Below, in pieces: positions 43,260 to 54,480 of a stretch of 64,000 nt of DNA (position 1 is its first letter; the number at the start of each line of letters is the position of its first letter). A program made the position numbers and the translations under genes. Under the pieces are notes generated by a model. That model was not told where the DNA came from and did no database searches. It saw nothing but the letters and a program-made list of their open reading frames with translations. This DNA comes from Plasmopara viticola (Eukaryota; Oomycota; Peronosporomycetes; Peronosporales; Peronosporaceae): positions 496,001-560,000 of the forward strand of contig MBPM02000039.1 in assembly GCA_001695595.3 (NCBI GenBank), in the 5' to 3' direction.

Positions 43260-43430
43260 ACCAAAGTCCACATCACACAGTGGCTGCAATTCAGCAAGCG
43301 CATTGGACCATTAAGCTACCCTGCGATTTGTAGTCTTCTGTGTCAGGATTATCTTGATACTTTTGTGATCTATCTCAACTGCTGGCATCTGCAACTTATC
43401 GTCATTCGATTCAAAGATCATTCTTTGTAG
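43260..43430 (-). mobile_element. Small gypsy fragment beside block F
   Basis: 'taccctgcgatttgtagtcttctg' matches the gypsy RNase H-integrase spacer at 40,540-40,565. In the left copy of block F the same gypsy segment starts at 12,720, also directly at the block edge. The junction of F with gypsy is thus shared by both copies. Confidence 0.6.
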
Positions 43431-43434
43431 CCGC

Positions 43435-46380
43435 AGTTTTATAGAAGTCAGCAAGTCTCTTTACAAGCACAACCTGCGTTCCTAAAATTAAGGGAAAGCT
43501 CTAAAATGGCCCAGTCGACAATTGACCGACGTGGATTTATTTTAAAGTGCTACCAGGAGTGGCGGGGTCAAATAGCACCTTGCAAAGATTAGGCATGAAA
43601 AATTAGCGATCGTTTGATGACCGACCGTTTTCTGTCCATGCTTTTAGAAAACTTGAAGTACACGATAACTCTGCGAAAAACGTCAAGTAATGAAATCTGC
43701 AATAGTTTTTTGGTCAGTAATTAATTCGCGACTGCAAATTTTGACCGAGTATTTTTCTTTGATCTCGCTCGAATGATCCCATAACACCTAACAGCGGTTG
43801 AAAAACCAGGAGCCACTTGTTCTTCATGACGCTGTTTTGCCTAAATGTCAGCTTCTGATGCATACTTTTAGCTTTGTTAAGTAACCTGGCATAGCTGACA
43901 GCTTCATCACTGAGACTGCATTTTTCTTAAAAAGTCAAGATGACTGCGTTCATGAACTGCTTTGCACCTAACACTTTCGGGTACAGGCGTCGACAATGAA
44001 GAAAGGGAGCCAAGATACTCAACGTCAATAGTACAATTGCAGACATTACAACTCAAAAAGTATGTGTATGGGAATTCGTCGTCATATTGGAAGGTGCCAA
44101 GGGACCGACCAGCTTTTTTAAAACATCGTCCGCTTCGACATTTACGTCAGATAGAAGCTGAGCAACGCGTCTGCCCCTAAAATGTCAATGAAACAAAAGC
44201 AATTATCGCTCGTTGGTGTATAATGACTTGCTGGTAGAAGCAGCAATCTCGGAATGAAATTCTTACCTCTAAGCGTTGGCAGGGCGTCTTAATGTGAAAA
44301 AATGACTTTCTTATAATGTGTGACTGACAAACATAAAAAAAATAAACTTGGATCTTGATAGCATTTCAAGGAGAAAATAAAAGTTATGAGCTGCTAGCCG
44401 TATACGCAAATGGACAAGGCTGTAAGAGCCGTTCTAGTCTACGTAGACCCCTCCGGCATATTGCAAAGCGTTTCGTACCATAAACAGTTGCATCGTTTTA
44501 AATTTGTTGACTGATGCCTTACGAGAGAGAAAGAGAAATAGAGTCGGACTTAGTCTAAACTATAGAAATCTTTGAACGTCGCAACAATGGAGATAGACTA
44601 AACTGTGTAATCTTTAATTTTTTAAAGCACTAGGTCCAATCTTGTCCCTTGATCCCGGGTGATGCAAAGAGAAGGCACCTTTCGCCGCCCTACCTGCTAA
44701 TGAGCAGCTATAATGCGTCTGAGTGATCGAAGCAAGAAGAAGCGATAGTACTCTAGGGTCAACGCAGCACACAATCCCATTCCCCCGGCAGAATCGCCTA
44801 TTGCACAGTCAAAGTTGAGAATACACACCTTTAAGAGGAGAGAAAATCTCCAGCTTCATTATCATATAGATAAATTGGCAGAATATCAAAAGCGACCACT
44901 ATCATGGACGATTTTATGTGCGTTGCGTTTGTCTTTTCTAACCTGAGCAACCTGACTATAAACTAGAAGTTTATTGGTCAAAATATTTTACCTGAGACAT
45001 CTCTTTTCTGGGAACTCGTGAATGATTTGCTAGAGCAACAATTATTTTGACGAATTTTGAATTCCACAAGCGCGCACACTCTCTTTTCCGCAAGCAAGAG
45101 ATCAACAAATTTCTCAAATATCTTCGTAGTAGAAAAGGATAAGATATTTCGATTGCTGAGGCGTAGCTACTCCGACTGAATTAAGGTGTATATTGGAGGA
45201 TGTTCAAAGCGCACATTTGCCTCGCACACAAGCACCGACAAGGCTAGCTAATACAACAGACCTAGGTGTTATTACGGTCGAAAAAGGTTTGACTTAAAAA
45301 TACAAGATCAAAAGCTCGAATTTACGTCTTCTCCTCGACATCGGCAAGTCAGACTTGACCTTCGGCTAGAAAAGCAATTATTTGCATGGCTAAAACGCCA
45401 CAAAAACCAATCGCTTTATTCAATGCACCAGAGCTATTGTGGGTCATTCACCTTTCTCTTGCGTGTGCTTACCGTCGCAAGCTCTCACTTCGGCAGCTGT
45501 CAAGCTCTTAGCGGCTAAGCGGCTAGCTCCTATACTTTGTACAACCTAGCTCTTTTCTCGTAAAACTTTCCGCCAATACTGGCAGGACGAAGCTCTACTT
45601 TGTCTGCCTCATTCAAGACAGGCATTTATCGTATGTTCTTGCGAAAATGACAGACTTTGCGCTGCTTGGCAGTTTCTAAGTTTGTTAGAGCTGGACCCTT
45701 GTTACCGGACATACGACCTGGTTTCATAAACGAGGAACCCTATCCATGGCATTTCGGAGGAGCAATTTTGTCAGCCTATGGCTGTTCCCTGTTCGAGGGT
45801 CACTTAGGCAAACTTTTCTTAGTACCCTCAACAAATTACATCGTAGTGATTTTTTTTTCGACAATACTAAGAAACCGTTGCCGTGTCTAAGGAAATACGA
45901 GTAGAGGTCATCTAGAGGTCTGTGTTGTACTCTACGAGAGCAGTCTCACAAGAACTCGATGATTTGGACTATAAATAGTAGATCAATGAGAATTTTAGAA
46001 GCTAGACAGGTGTCATTGTGCGTCTCGTACTAAGTCTAAGTACAGAACGATGGTCAAAGTCCTGAGCTCATGCAGCTTCTGCGCATATAGCTAAGCCAGC
46101 CCTGCTGCCTGCACCGGTAAAATCTGCATTAGCAACAACGACATGAATCGCAATACAGGTTGAGCCTGCAATGAAGTCTGCACCTCTCCTGTAGGCTTTA
46201 TTCGTACCGTAGGCGGCGGTTTCAGTTTTTTACCGCCAGATAGCCATTACTGCAGGACTGCACAACTATCCTTTCCTTTTTTGATGACTTCCGCTTTTCG
46301 GCGAAGGCAAGGAATGCGACTGAATCCGTCTAAAATGAACAAAAAACTCTGGCACATTCTCAAGGCATTAACTCGGTAAT
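43435..46380. repeat. Block F, right copy (inverted relative to 8.88-12.65 kb)
   Basis: Reverse-complement match to the left copy except for 43,800-44,375, which is direct. About 850 bases present in the left copy (9,240-10,085) are absent near 45,950. Readable peptides on the minus strand, such as NKGPALTNLETAKQRKVCHF near 45,700-45,640, are interrupted and unrecognised. Confidence 0.6.
43800..44375. repeat. Flipped segment inside block F, right copy
   Basis: Same orientation as 11,670-12,250, while both flanks are inverted relative to that locus. On the minus strand it keeps a coding-like stretch: FLSCNVCNCTIDVEYLGSLS (about 44,065-44,006), then CKAVHERSH, and after a shift KLTFRQNSVMKNKWLLVFQP (43,860-43,800). 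Cysteines and flanking residues are conserved with the left copy, suggesting past constraint. Family unknown. Confidence 0.6.
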
Positions 46381-46509
46381 TGTCCTCTAATCATCTTCTT
46401 AACGCTTAAGCTATAAAAAGAATCGAGCTAAATTAGTGTCTACCAAATCCATTATGTATTTACAGTATATGGAGTTTGGCTTTATTACTGAAGAAAGAGT
46501 AATTTTTGC

Positions 46510-47330
46510 ATTTTAATTATGACCTTTCAGTAGACACCAAATACACATCTATCCATGGCAAGCAATGGTGTCTGCTGTGGGAATGCAACACAAGTTCGCT
46601 TCGGAATTTAGGCCGCAAACCGATGGACAAACGGATAGAACGAACCGCTTCATTGAAGATCAACTCCAAGGTGTCGTCAAGCCAGCACAAAACAATTGGG
46701 ATGACTTTTTAAATTTGGCTGAGATAGCCTATGTCGACGCGTACACTTGACAACGGAACGCCACCGTTCAAACTGGATCTAGAATTTGCTCTTATATGCC
46801 AGATGATGTGGTATCACATTTGAGTTTCCACAAGTTTGAAAAATTAGCACAGACGTTTTCACTTCACCAGGAAACGTTTCTCAAGGTCGCACAGGACCAA
46901 ATGAGCGAAGCTCAAGAGCGCATGGAGTATTTTCCTTGTCCAAGACTTTTAAGCTGGCGATATGGTGCTTTTGGACGGCACTAATTTGGATGTCACAAAG
47001 GTTTTGCTCAGGTAAAAAAATTATGTTACCCATCCCCGATCGCGAAGAAAGTTTCGCGACGGGATTGAAGGTGCACCCAGTGTTTTACACCTCATTGTTG
47101 AAGCCGAATTGCAAGGACCCCAAGCGTCGGCAAAAGGTGAATAAGGCCATGTTGGCTAATGGCTTCGAGGGACAACTCGTTGTGATAACGCCGTTATTGG
47201 ACATAAAAGCACAAGGGAAACATGCAGTAAAATTTTGGTGGCTTAGTGAAACCAAGAAAGAAGCCACGTAAGAGCCCGTGGAGAATCTAAAGCGATTTTC
47301 CGGACTCATCGACCTTCGTTAAAATGCAAA
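46510..47330 (+). mobile_element. Ty3/gypsy 3' fragment (inverted-repeat right arm)
   Basis: Starts abruptly within the integrase core: FRPQTDGQTDRTNRFIEDQL near 46,600-46,660 and VVKPAQNNWDDFLNLAEIAY near 46,673-46,730. A C-terminal HPVFYTSLLKPN motif is at 47,074-47,110, and a chromodomain region (LDIKAQGKHAVKFWWLSETK) at 47,199-47,256. Homologous to 38,960-39,775 on the other strand. The rest of the element is absent; its edge near 46,510 is the inner boundary of the inverted repeat. Confidence 0.8.
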
Positions 47331-48100
47331 AAAGATGAGCTCTGTTGCTTGAAATAGGCATTGCTTCGTGGGAGGTCATGTGACGTAACCGTCGTAATTG
47401 TCGTCACCAGCAGTTTTTCCGGTAACAGCTTTTACAAACTAACACCTCCAAGTACATATGCATTAGTACTATCCATAGTAATAGGCGATCCTTCAGGTTC
47501 AGACCAAAACAAAGTTCCGGATGTCTTTAAATCATTAGGAATTAAGACACCTTGTTGACTGAAAATGATAAAGGATGTGTAAAAATCCAGCTGACGAAAA
47601 GAAAGATGATAGCCCTAAGAATGGTAACAGTAGATCGCTAAGAGCCACCATTTAGGCTGCAGCAAGGAAAGAAGTCGTAAGAGCTCTCCATTCACTGTCA
47701 CTCCTCAATTCGCTTTTGAGCAACTAGCACTCCTTCGCCTTAAGCGACTTCGCCCGCTTGCCTGCTCAAGCCTCGTCCAACGACTGACTTAAATAAGCTT
47801 CCTCCGCAACAGTGTTACAATTATGCCCACACCTGAGCAGTCTGACTCTGTTTTCCTTGGCGTGACTTCGCGCGTCATATACGTCCTCATGCATAAAAAA
47901 ATATGATCATCTTACTCTCGGCTTTTAAAGGTGGTATAACGTTTGTTGTTAGGAAATTCCATTTTCACTTGCATAAGAGTCGCACACTCACGCAACTTCT
48001 ATGGTCTTGCGGACAACTGGTTTCTTATTCACGACTTTAATAATGCTGCAGCGTCCGCTTCTTAGGCACATCCACTTAATGTTCACGCTCTCTGATCATG
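47330..48100 (+). repeat. Gypsy-associated (LTR-like) repeat, right arm
   Basis: Follows the gypsy chromodomain stop and matches 38,200-38,960 inverted, and 55.0-55.7 and 61.3-62.0 kb inverted. No gene. Confidence 0.5.
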
Positions 48101-49540
48101 ATTAAAAAAATTTGCTAGTAGACCGCTCGCTGTACTGTGACTTCTAGTTATTTCGAGTAAAGCTTATATCGTTATTTTGATTGAAACGAAGGTCCTTAAT
48201 GTATTTTTAAAAGGAGTTTTACATGCACTTGTTATTTTTCAAAATAAACAATTCGCAAACTTGTTTTAATGCGGTAATGAGACAATTCGAAAACTATTTT
48301 CTTTTGCTGTAAATGATCAATACACAATCAGCGTGCGCGACGAGAGTATATCCTTGCGTTGGTGCAAGTCGCTAGGTGTGCACCTGCATGTGCCCTCGGT
48401 TCCCTCATATTTTGTAGCATGCTTAAGTCTGGACGCTCTCATACAAGTGAATATTAATATCTCTTTCAAGTGAAGCAATCTTTTGAACCTGAGTAAATGT
48501 GATATTTTGCGTTCCGAAATCTGACACAAATATGGAACACATTGGTGCGGTTGCATTCGTAATTTAGTTTCATTAGTACCTAATGAAGTCTTACCTCAGC
48601 GCTTATCGCCAGTAGAGAGATCCTCATGAATTTAGTGTCGTTGGGCTCGGCGAAGATTTGTATCTTACGGTACAGTTTTAATGATCTTATGGATTGCATC
48701 CCCTGTTTCGCGTCTGACCTACCTGAGCGCCGTACTGGCATTGCATGAACTGCCTCTCAACACGTTCTTGGAGGCACATGATGTCGTGGAAATCTTGAGT
48801 GTGACGCTTTACCATCACGGCCGCGTCTATCTGCCGTAATCAGGGTGCCTGACCATAAAGCTTCTACCTCTTAGATATTATTTTTTGAGGACGTCTTTTA
48901 AAACGCCTACCACTTCATCAATTTTTCGTATCTGAGTGCTGCCTTGTTCAAGCTCTATTAAGAGCGTCTCCATCAACCTTGCGACGTCTTTAGTCAGTTT
49001 AAACGTTCCACAAGACTGGGCAACATACTGTAGTTTAGCTTGTTTTCCCCCTTCATTTTTACCATAAATGGCTTTATAACCTCTCTAGCTTTATTGCTAA
49101 TTAAACAATCAGCACTGGAGTAGAATGTGATAAATGGGTTGCCATTGCAATCCGAAAACCCCCACTGTCTTGCAATTGCTTTCTAAATTCTTACAGTTTG
49201 GACTGGTTGCATAGTGTGTCTTGTCTGCACTTCCAGCGTTACAGAAATGTTATTCTTTGTGCGGTTGCACATCCAAGAAGAGTTTGATGAAAATTTGCTT
49301 TCTACAAAACGCAGTTATCTGCGATTTGCATTATTTCCACGCAATTAAGACTATTATATACGGACCAACAACGTGTCTCCCGCACGCTTGAGATGCGCCA
49401 CCTTAATCCACATGTTATGATTAACAAAGTACATGCCAAACCTGCTGTTTTCCTACACCCTTTTTTGGAAATTGCAGCCAGAATGTCTCAACTCGTAAGT
49501 GATTATTAGGTGGCTTTTCGTTCATGATTATGCCTGAGTA
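48100..49540 (-). other. GIP upstream region with decayed small-gene remnant (right arm)
   Basis: Holds the right-arm counterparts of 36,695-37,337. The small unidentified gene remnant lies at about 49,250-48,870 (minus), with an extra TAG near its start. The 69-codon frame at 48,626-48,839 (plus) is broken by one inserted base. The SINE's empty target site lies near 48,130. Confidence 0.5.
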
Positions 49541-49680
49541 TAGTGAAGTCCAGTAGTAGCAAGCCACACGATGACTTTTTCCTGCTTCTACCGGTACTCG
49601 TGGCTGCGCGTTATTCGACAGCACGTCCACTCTTCGCAGTTTTAAATCTACTAGCTCCTCTCCACTTGCTCAACTCTACC

Positions 49681-50433
49681 ATGAAAGTAATTTCTATTGC
49701 TGCCCTTGGATCGCTCGCGATTGGTGTCGTCTCTGCCATTCTCGGTGGAGAAATTGTTGGTTCAAAGTCGGACGCTCCGTATATGGCCAACTTTCGACAC
49801 GATATAGACAGTGAGGCTCTTTGTGGTGGCGTTCTCATTTCATTTTTCGTCGTGCTCACGACTGCGTCCTGCTTGGAGCTGTGTCCCTCGTACGTGTCAG
49901 TGGGAACACTCTATTCCAAGGGCTCTACAGATGTTATAGCGCTACCGATCAAGAGTAACAACACTCATCCGCAATACAACAGCGTGAACCGCTCTTATGA
50001 CTTTGCTCTTGTCCTGCTCGACGGATCACACGATGCCCCATTCATCCAGCTGCCATTGCTTAATCAGGCCGACCGTGTCATTCCTGCAGAAACGCCAACC
50101 ACTGCATTGGGATGGGGAAGCACGGATCCGAACAACGTTGACGCTGTCTCGGATGTGCTGCATAGCGTCGTGTTGTCCGTATTGGACGACAAAACTTGCC
50201 TTGCTGCAACGGGCTTTGGCCTCCCAGCATTTATGTGCGCCCAAGGTGAAGCGGGGACAGGGCTCACGAAGGTTGACCAAGGTGGCCCTCTTATCATGAA
50301 GAGAGACGATGGCAATGACGAATTGATTGGTCTAGTGAGTACTCCGAGCAATTGCGACAAGGCTCTGATCGCAAACATCGGGGTCGCGCTCGAATTTATC
50401 TACAATTACCTGTCGACTCTAACTAGTCTGTGA
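49681..50433 (+). CDS. GIP-like secreted trypsin-fold pseudoprotease (inverted-repeat right copy)
   Basis: 250 aa from the ATG at 49,681. An in-frame ATG 46 codons upstream (49,543) would put a non-signal-like extension before the signal peptide, so the inner start is preferred. Nearly identical to the gene at 35,534-36,286. Over the longer frame the only differences are Tyr/Asp after DDGN, and Ala-Lys/Pro-Ser before NCDKAL. Triad state is the same: Ser63, Asp107, Gln200, so no proteolysis is expected. The GIP role (binding plant endo-beta-1,3-glucanase) is inferred from the family. The 3' end runs toward the NCAPH2 pseudogene, with about 450 bases between. Confidence 0.9.
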   Translation: MKVISIAALGSLAIGVVSAILGGEIVGSKSDAPYMANFRHDIDSEALCGGVLISFFVVLTTASCLELCPSYVSVGTLYSKGSTDVIALPIKSNNTHPQYNSVNRSYDFALVLLDGSHDAPFIQLPLLNQADRVIPAETPTTALGWGSTDPNNVDAVSDVLHSVVLSVLDDKTCLAATGFGLPAFMCAQGEAGTGLTKVDQGGPLIMKRDDGNDELIGLVSTPSNCDKALIANIGVALEFIYNYLSTLTSL

Positions 50434-50859
50434 AAATAATCAAACGGCCACGGTTTGCTTGAAATTGTCGCAAAATCGGCTTTTAGGAGCTAACGATAAT
50501 TGAATCGGTCTTGCATTAATTCTGCGATGGTAATGTTTAGCCTTAATGTTGAGTGCAAGTCTTGCCATCCAATAATGTGTGTATATTTTCAAGGAGTGTA
50601 TGACAACCATGTGCACTTTTTTAAGGGCAGTATGAAGTCCAGATCTGTGGAATCCTGATTTGCCTCCTTATCATCATTGGGGGTCTTAAAGGTACACGTA
50701 ATAGCAAAATGAGCAGCGGAATCTAAAGAAAATAGCAATGTCCACCTATTTACTCATCAAAATTAGGTCTTACATCTTTAGAGCTCTAGGGTTTGTACGT
50801 ATAACTTTGATTTAAGCTGAGAATCGCACATCGAAACTATCATTTTAGTAACAACATTG

Positions 50860-52595
50860 TTGGCATGCACGTATAAAGACAAATCCGATTGCCTGTTTCT
50901 GATGGTGGCTATCTCATACAGTCCCGAAGATGGTGCCCATATCACAAGTAATCATGAAGGTGGTAACGTCATGAATTTTGCCGAAGCAGCATTATTGATT
51001 CAAGGCACGAGCGTCATTTACAGTCGCAAAGTCGAGTACCTCCATGCACTAGTCTACCAAACATTGGCTCATCTATCAAACCAACAAGACGCAAGGCAGC
51101 CAAGTCACTTAAATGGGGAAATGGGCACGAATCAAGATGAAGAAGAAGTGGAAAAACTGTCTTTTCCCATCCGTTGCCAGTATATGACAACTTAGAGGAA
51201 GCAAAGCCCAGTCATATTACTCTCAAGAGGTCGACTCACGATGACGAGAGTGGAAATACTCGAAGGACGCAAAAAGAAGCACAAGCGCTTAGTCGAAGCA
51301 AAAATAACATTCAAGCGTCCATTGCACTCATGGGGTCGCTTGTGCCAGATGAACGAGAGCACGGGGAGACATTTAAGTTGCTGTCGTGCAATTACATGCC
51401 AGTGGCGTGTTGCTTCTGGATGCAGCAAGTAAAAAGTATTTGCATCCAATGCAACAAGCGGCGGTAGATCAGTCGCTTGCATTTAGTGAGACACCAGGAC
51501 GACAACGAGGCATGTGGACGAATGCCGAGGGAGATTTGCCTGTCACGGTGCTGAATTTCGACGAAGGAGATGCAACAGATATTGACAATGAACCAGATGT
51601 ATCGTTTGATCATCACCCTGAGGACGAAGTTAATGCGCCAGTGGATGAAATACTAACTGAATCAGGACTCCAAACTGATCCAACTGAGACACGTCGACCT
51701 GTCACGGGAAAGGTACTGGAAAAAGATCCGTGGCAACCTTTAGACGCTTACGATGCTAGTATGTCAATTGTCCGACCATTTCGGAAGGGGCGATCGTAAC
51801 CCACGTATTCGAGCGAAATGAAAGAGCTCGAGTGCTTTCAGCAACAAGAGTCGTCTTGTTGGTCTAGACGACGAAAATGAACAGGACGGGTTATCCGATC
51901 CAGCAATTCGAGATCCTTTTTTTCAATCACTCCAAGATGCCACAATGGGCTTTGTGGTCTGGACAGAAACGTCAAATGACAATCCATTGGAGAAGATGTG
52001 CAAACGCACGTTTTGCAAAAAGTTGCTCTTTGTCAAAACGTGTGTGGCTTTGTGGCAACGAGAAGCCAAGTGGCGAAGTCTGATGCGTCGAGTAGAAGCA
52101 CGAGAGAAACAGAGCGCTCACGCCATGTTGCTTCGGGAACAAGCGATGGAAGAGGAGGAGAGAGATGGTTGTGATCCATTGTCACTATCGACGGCAACTG
52201 CTCGACTGGATTTGGCTTTTCAGAGGGACGAGACAACTGGCAACAATGACGAAGTTGCCAATCAGGACGAACTTTCCGACAATGACAACGATATGGGGTA
52301 TGAGGATGGAGGTAAGGGGGCAGATTGGAAACAAGACAACAAAATAGGTGAACATTCGGGTCTGATTGTACCGGAAATGCTCAGTTGTGAGGACATTTGC
52401 CGGCAACATTAGGCCACTTTTATGGCTGGCGCGGAAAAGTACGTGCGGGCGACCGAATTAAGCAAAAAAGTGACCGAGTGGCAGGAGAAACTCACGCCAC
52501 TTTTAAAGCAACAGGACACTCGACCACCTTTCGACATTCATCGCTACGGTCGAGAGATTATTTGGTGGCCGTTTGAAAAGCGACGAAAAGCGTAG
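50860..52595 (+). pseudogene. NCAPH2: Condensin-2 complex subunit H2 (NCAPH2), decayed copy
   Basis: The N-terminal domain is recognised by MNFAEAALLIQGTSVIYSRK followed by VEYLHALVYQTLAHL (50,974-51,078), a hallmark of NCAPH2. ASGVLLLD (51,398-51,421) matches the middle region. The C-terminal domain is SCEDICRQH, then AEKYVRATELSKKVTEWQEK and PPFDIHRYG (52,382-52,556). NCAPH2 is the kleisin of condensin II, which compacts chromosomes. The gene is broken: the first 40 or so residues before the NFAEAALL region are missing or replaced, frame changes are needed near 51,160, 51,385 and 51,800, and an in-frame TAG at 52,410-52,412 precedes recognisable C-terminal sequence ending with TAG at 52,593-52,595. 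Introns could explain a frame change but not the TAG. The left edge abuts the inverted repeat. Confidence 0.85.
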
Positions 52596-52999
52596 CTAAA
52601 AAAAAGTTATACGTACAAGCCCCAGAGCTTCAATGTTGTAAAACCTAATTTTGATGAGTAAATAGGTCGAAGTTGCTACTCTCTCGAGATTTCGATCGCG
52701 CAAAGTACTCCTTGTGCTATAACGTGTACCTACCAACAAAGTCCCTTTCGAGATGAAAAGAAGGCAAATACGATTTCAAAGATTTGTACTCCATGCTGCT
52801 CTTCAAATAGTGCACATGGCTGTCGTAGAATATTTTGTATACAACAATTTTGGATGGCAAGAATTGCACTAAACGTTAAGGCTAAACTTTACCATCGCAG
52901 AATAAATGAAAGACCGATTGAATTATCGTTTAGCTTTTACAAAACCAATACTACGACAAATTCAAGCAAATCGTGAAAAATGAGCCCGTTTGGTCATTC
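52596..52999. other. Spacer between NCAPH2 pseudogene and GIP-like gene
   Basis: No gene. The half nearest the GIP gene ('aacgttaaggctaaactttaccatcgcagaa..aatg.aagaccgatt') is the shared 3' flank seen also at 35.4, 50.5 and 59.2 kb. Confidence 0.5.
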
Positions 53000-53752
53000 T
53001 CACAGACTTGTAAGAGTCGACAGATATTTGTAGATGTATTCGAGCGCGATCCCAATGTTTGCGATCAGAGCCTTGTCGCAATTGTTCGCAGTACTCACTA
53101 GACCAATCAATTCGTCTTTGCCATCGTCTCTCTTCATGATAAGAGGGCCACCTTGGTCAACCTTCGTGAGCCCTTTCCCCGGTTCACCTTGGGTGCACAT
53201 AAATGCTGGGAGGCCAAAGCCCGTCGCAGCAAGGCAAGTTTTGTCGTCCAATACGGACAACACGACGCTATGCAGCACATCCGAGACAGCGTCAACGTTG
53301 TTCGGATCCGTGCTTCCCCATCCCAATGCAGTGGTTGGCGTTTTTGCAGGAATGACGCGGTCGGCCTGATCACGCAATGGCAGCTGGATGAATGGGGCAT
53401 CGTGTGATCCGTCGAGCAGGACAAGAGCAAAGTCATAAGAGCGGTTCACGCTGTTGTATTGCGGATGAGTGTTGTTACTCTTGATCGGTAGCGCTATAAC
53501 ATCTGTAGAGCCCTTGGAATAGAGTGTTCCCACTGACACGTACGAGGGACACAGCTCCAAGCAGGACGCAGTCGTGAGCACGACGGAAAACGAAATGAGA
53601 ACGCCACCACAAAGAGCCTCACTGTCCATATCGTGACGAAAGTTGGCCATATACGGAGCGCCCGACTTTGAAAAAACAACTTCTCCACCGAGAATGGCAG
53701 AGACGACACCGATCGCGAGCGATCCGAGGGCAGCGATGGAAATTACTTTCAT
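53000..53752 (-). CDS. GIP-like secreted trypsin-fold pseudoprotease (tandem unit 1)
   Basis: 250 aa from the ATG at 53,752, with the open frame extending 46 codons upstream to 53,890. Signal peptide MKVISIAALGSLAIGVVSA; mature chain ILGGEVVFSKSGAPYMANFR. The His position is Ser (LTTASC), Asp is kept (YDFALVLL) and the Ser position is Gln (VDQGGPL). GWG is intact. It differs from the inverted-repeat pair mainly in the mature N-terminus (GEVVFSKSG versus GEIVGSKSD), RDQ/LNQ, AKTPTT/AETPTT, TQGEPGK/AQGEAGT, and the C-terminal IALEYIYKY. The changed N-terminal loop is surface-exposed in the trypsin fold, so binding specificity could differ (inference). The family role is apoplastic glucanase inhibition. 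Confidence 0.9.
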   Translation of the reverse strand: MKVISIAALGSLAIGVVSAILGGEVVFSKSGAPYMANFRHDMDSEALCGGVLISFSVVLTTASCLELCPSYVSVGTLYSKGSTDVIALPIKSNNTHPQYNSVNRSYDFALVLLDGSHDAPFIQLPLRDQADRVIPAKTPTTALGWGSTDPNNVDAVSDVLHSVVLSVLDDKTCLAATGFGLPAFMCTQGEPGKGLTKVDQGGPLIMKRDDGKDELIGLVSTANNCDKALIANIGIALEYIYKYLSTLTSL

Positions 53753-53899
53753 GGTAGCGTTGAGCAAGTGGACAGGAGCTAGCAGATTTAAAACTGCGAA
53801 GAGTGGACGTGCCGTCGAATAACGCGCAGCGACGAGAACCGGTACAAGCAGGGAAAACTTAACGTGTGGCTTGCTACCGCTGGACTTCAATATAGCTCA

Positions 53900-54480
53900 T
53901 GTACAAGAAGCCACAAATCAATCATTTGGGAGTTGTTGAGACATTCTGGCGTAAAAATGTGTAGGAAAACAGCAGGTTTGTCATGCACTTTGTTGAAATC
54001 ATAACATGTGGTTGATAGTGGCGCATTTCAAGTATGCGGAAGACAGATTGTTTGCCCAGCCGTGTGGAACGTTTGAAGTGGCTTGAGACGTCACAGGGTT
54101 GATGGAGAAGCCGCAGCACTCAGCCACGAAAAATTGATGAAGTGATAGGCGTTGTAAAAGACGCCCTTGTAAAATAATCCCTGAGAGGTATAAACGTCGT
54201 GGTCAGGCAATCTGATTACGGGCAGAGAGCCGCCACACTCTAGACTTCCACGACAATATGGTCCGCCAAGAACGTATTGAGAGGCGGTGCATGCAATGCC
54301 AGGAAAGAGCTCAGGAAAACCAGACGCGAAGCAAGGGCCATTTAAATTGTACCGTAAACTCACTAGTCGAGGGGACAGCCATTTATGCAAATCTTTGCCG
54401 AGCTTATCAGCAACATTGCTTCGATGAGGATCTCTACCGTAACAAAAAATAAACGAGGCGATAAAGTTGTGAGCTAAGGT
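53900..54480 (-). other. GIP upstream region with remnants (unit 1)
   Basis: Contains the decayed counterpart of the small gene of 36.7-37.1 kb (54,050-54,175, plus strand, CGTF and LMEK pieces; stops) and of the 69-codon hydrophobic frame (54,250-54,430, minus). Nothing intact. Confidence 0.4.

Larger units (their letters stand above)
46520..50875 (-). repeat. Right arm of the large inverted repeat
   Basis: Reverse complement of 35,140-39,775, without the SINE. Similarity is highest over the GIP gene and its near flanks (about 49,430-50,545) and clearly lower in the outermost 330 bases (50,545-50,875 against 35,140-35,440). The outer edge falls at 'ggcatgcacgta' (50,861), directly before the NCAPH2-derived sequence. 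Confidence 0.85.

Noticed and set aside
50857..52412. NCAPH2 as an intact intron-containing gene
   Set aside because: Frame changes might be introns, but the in-frame TAG at 52,410 sits inside otherwise collinear C-terminal sequence and the start is missing, so a pseudogene is more likely.
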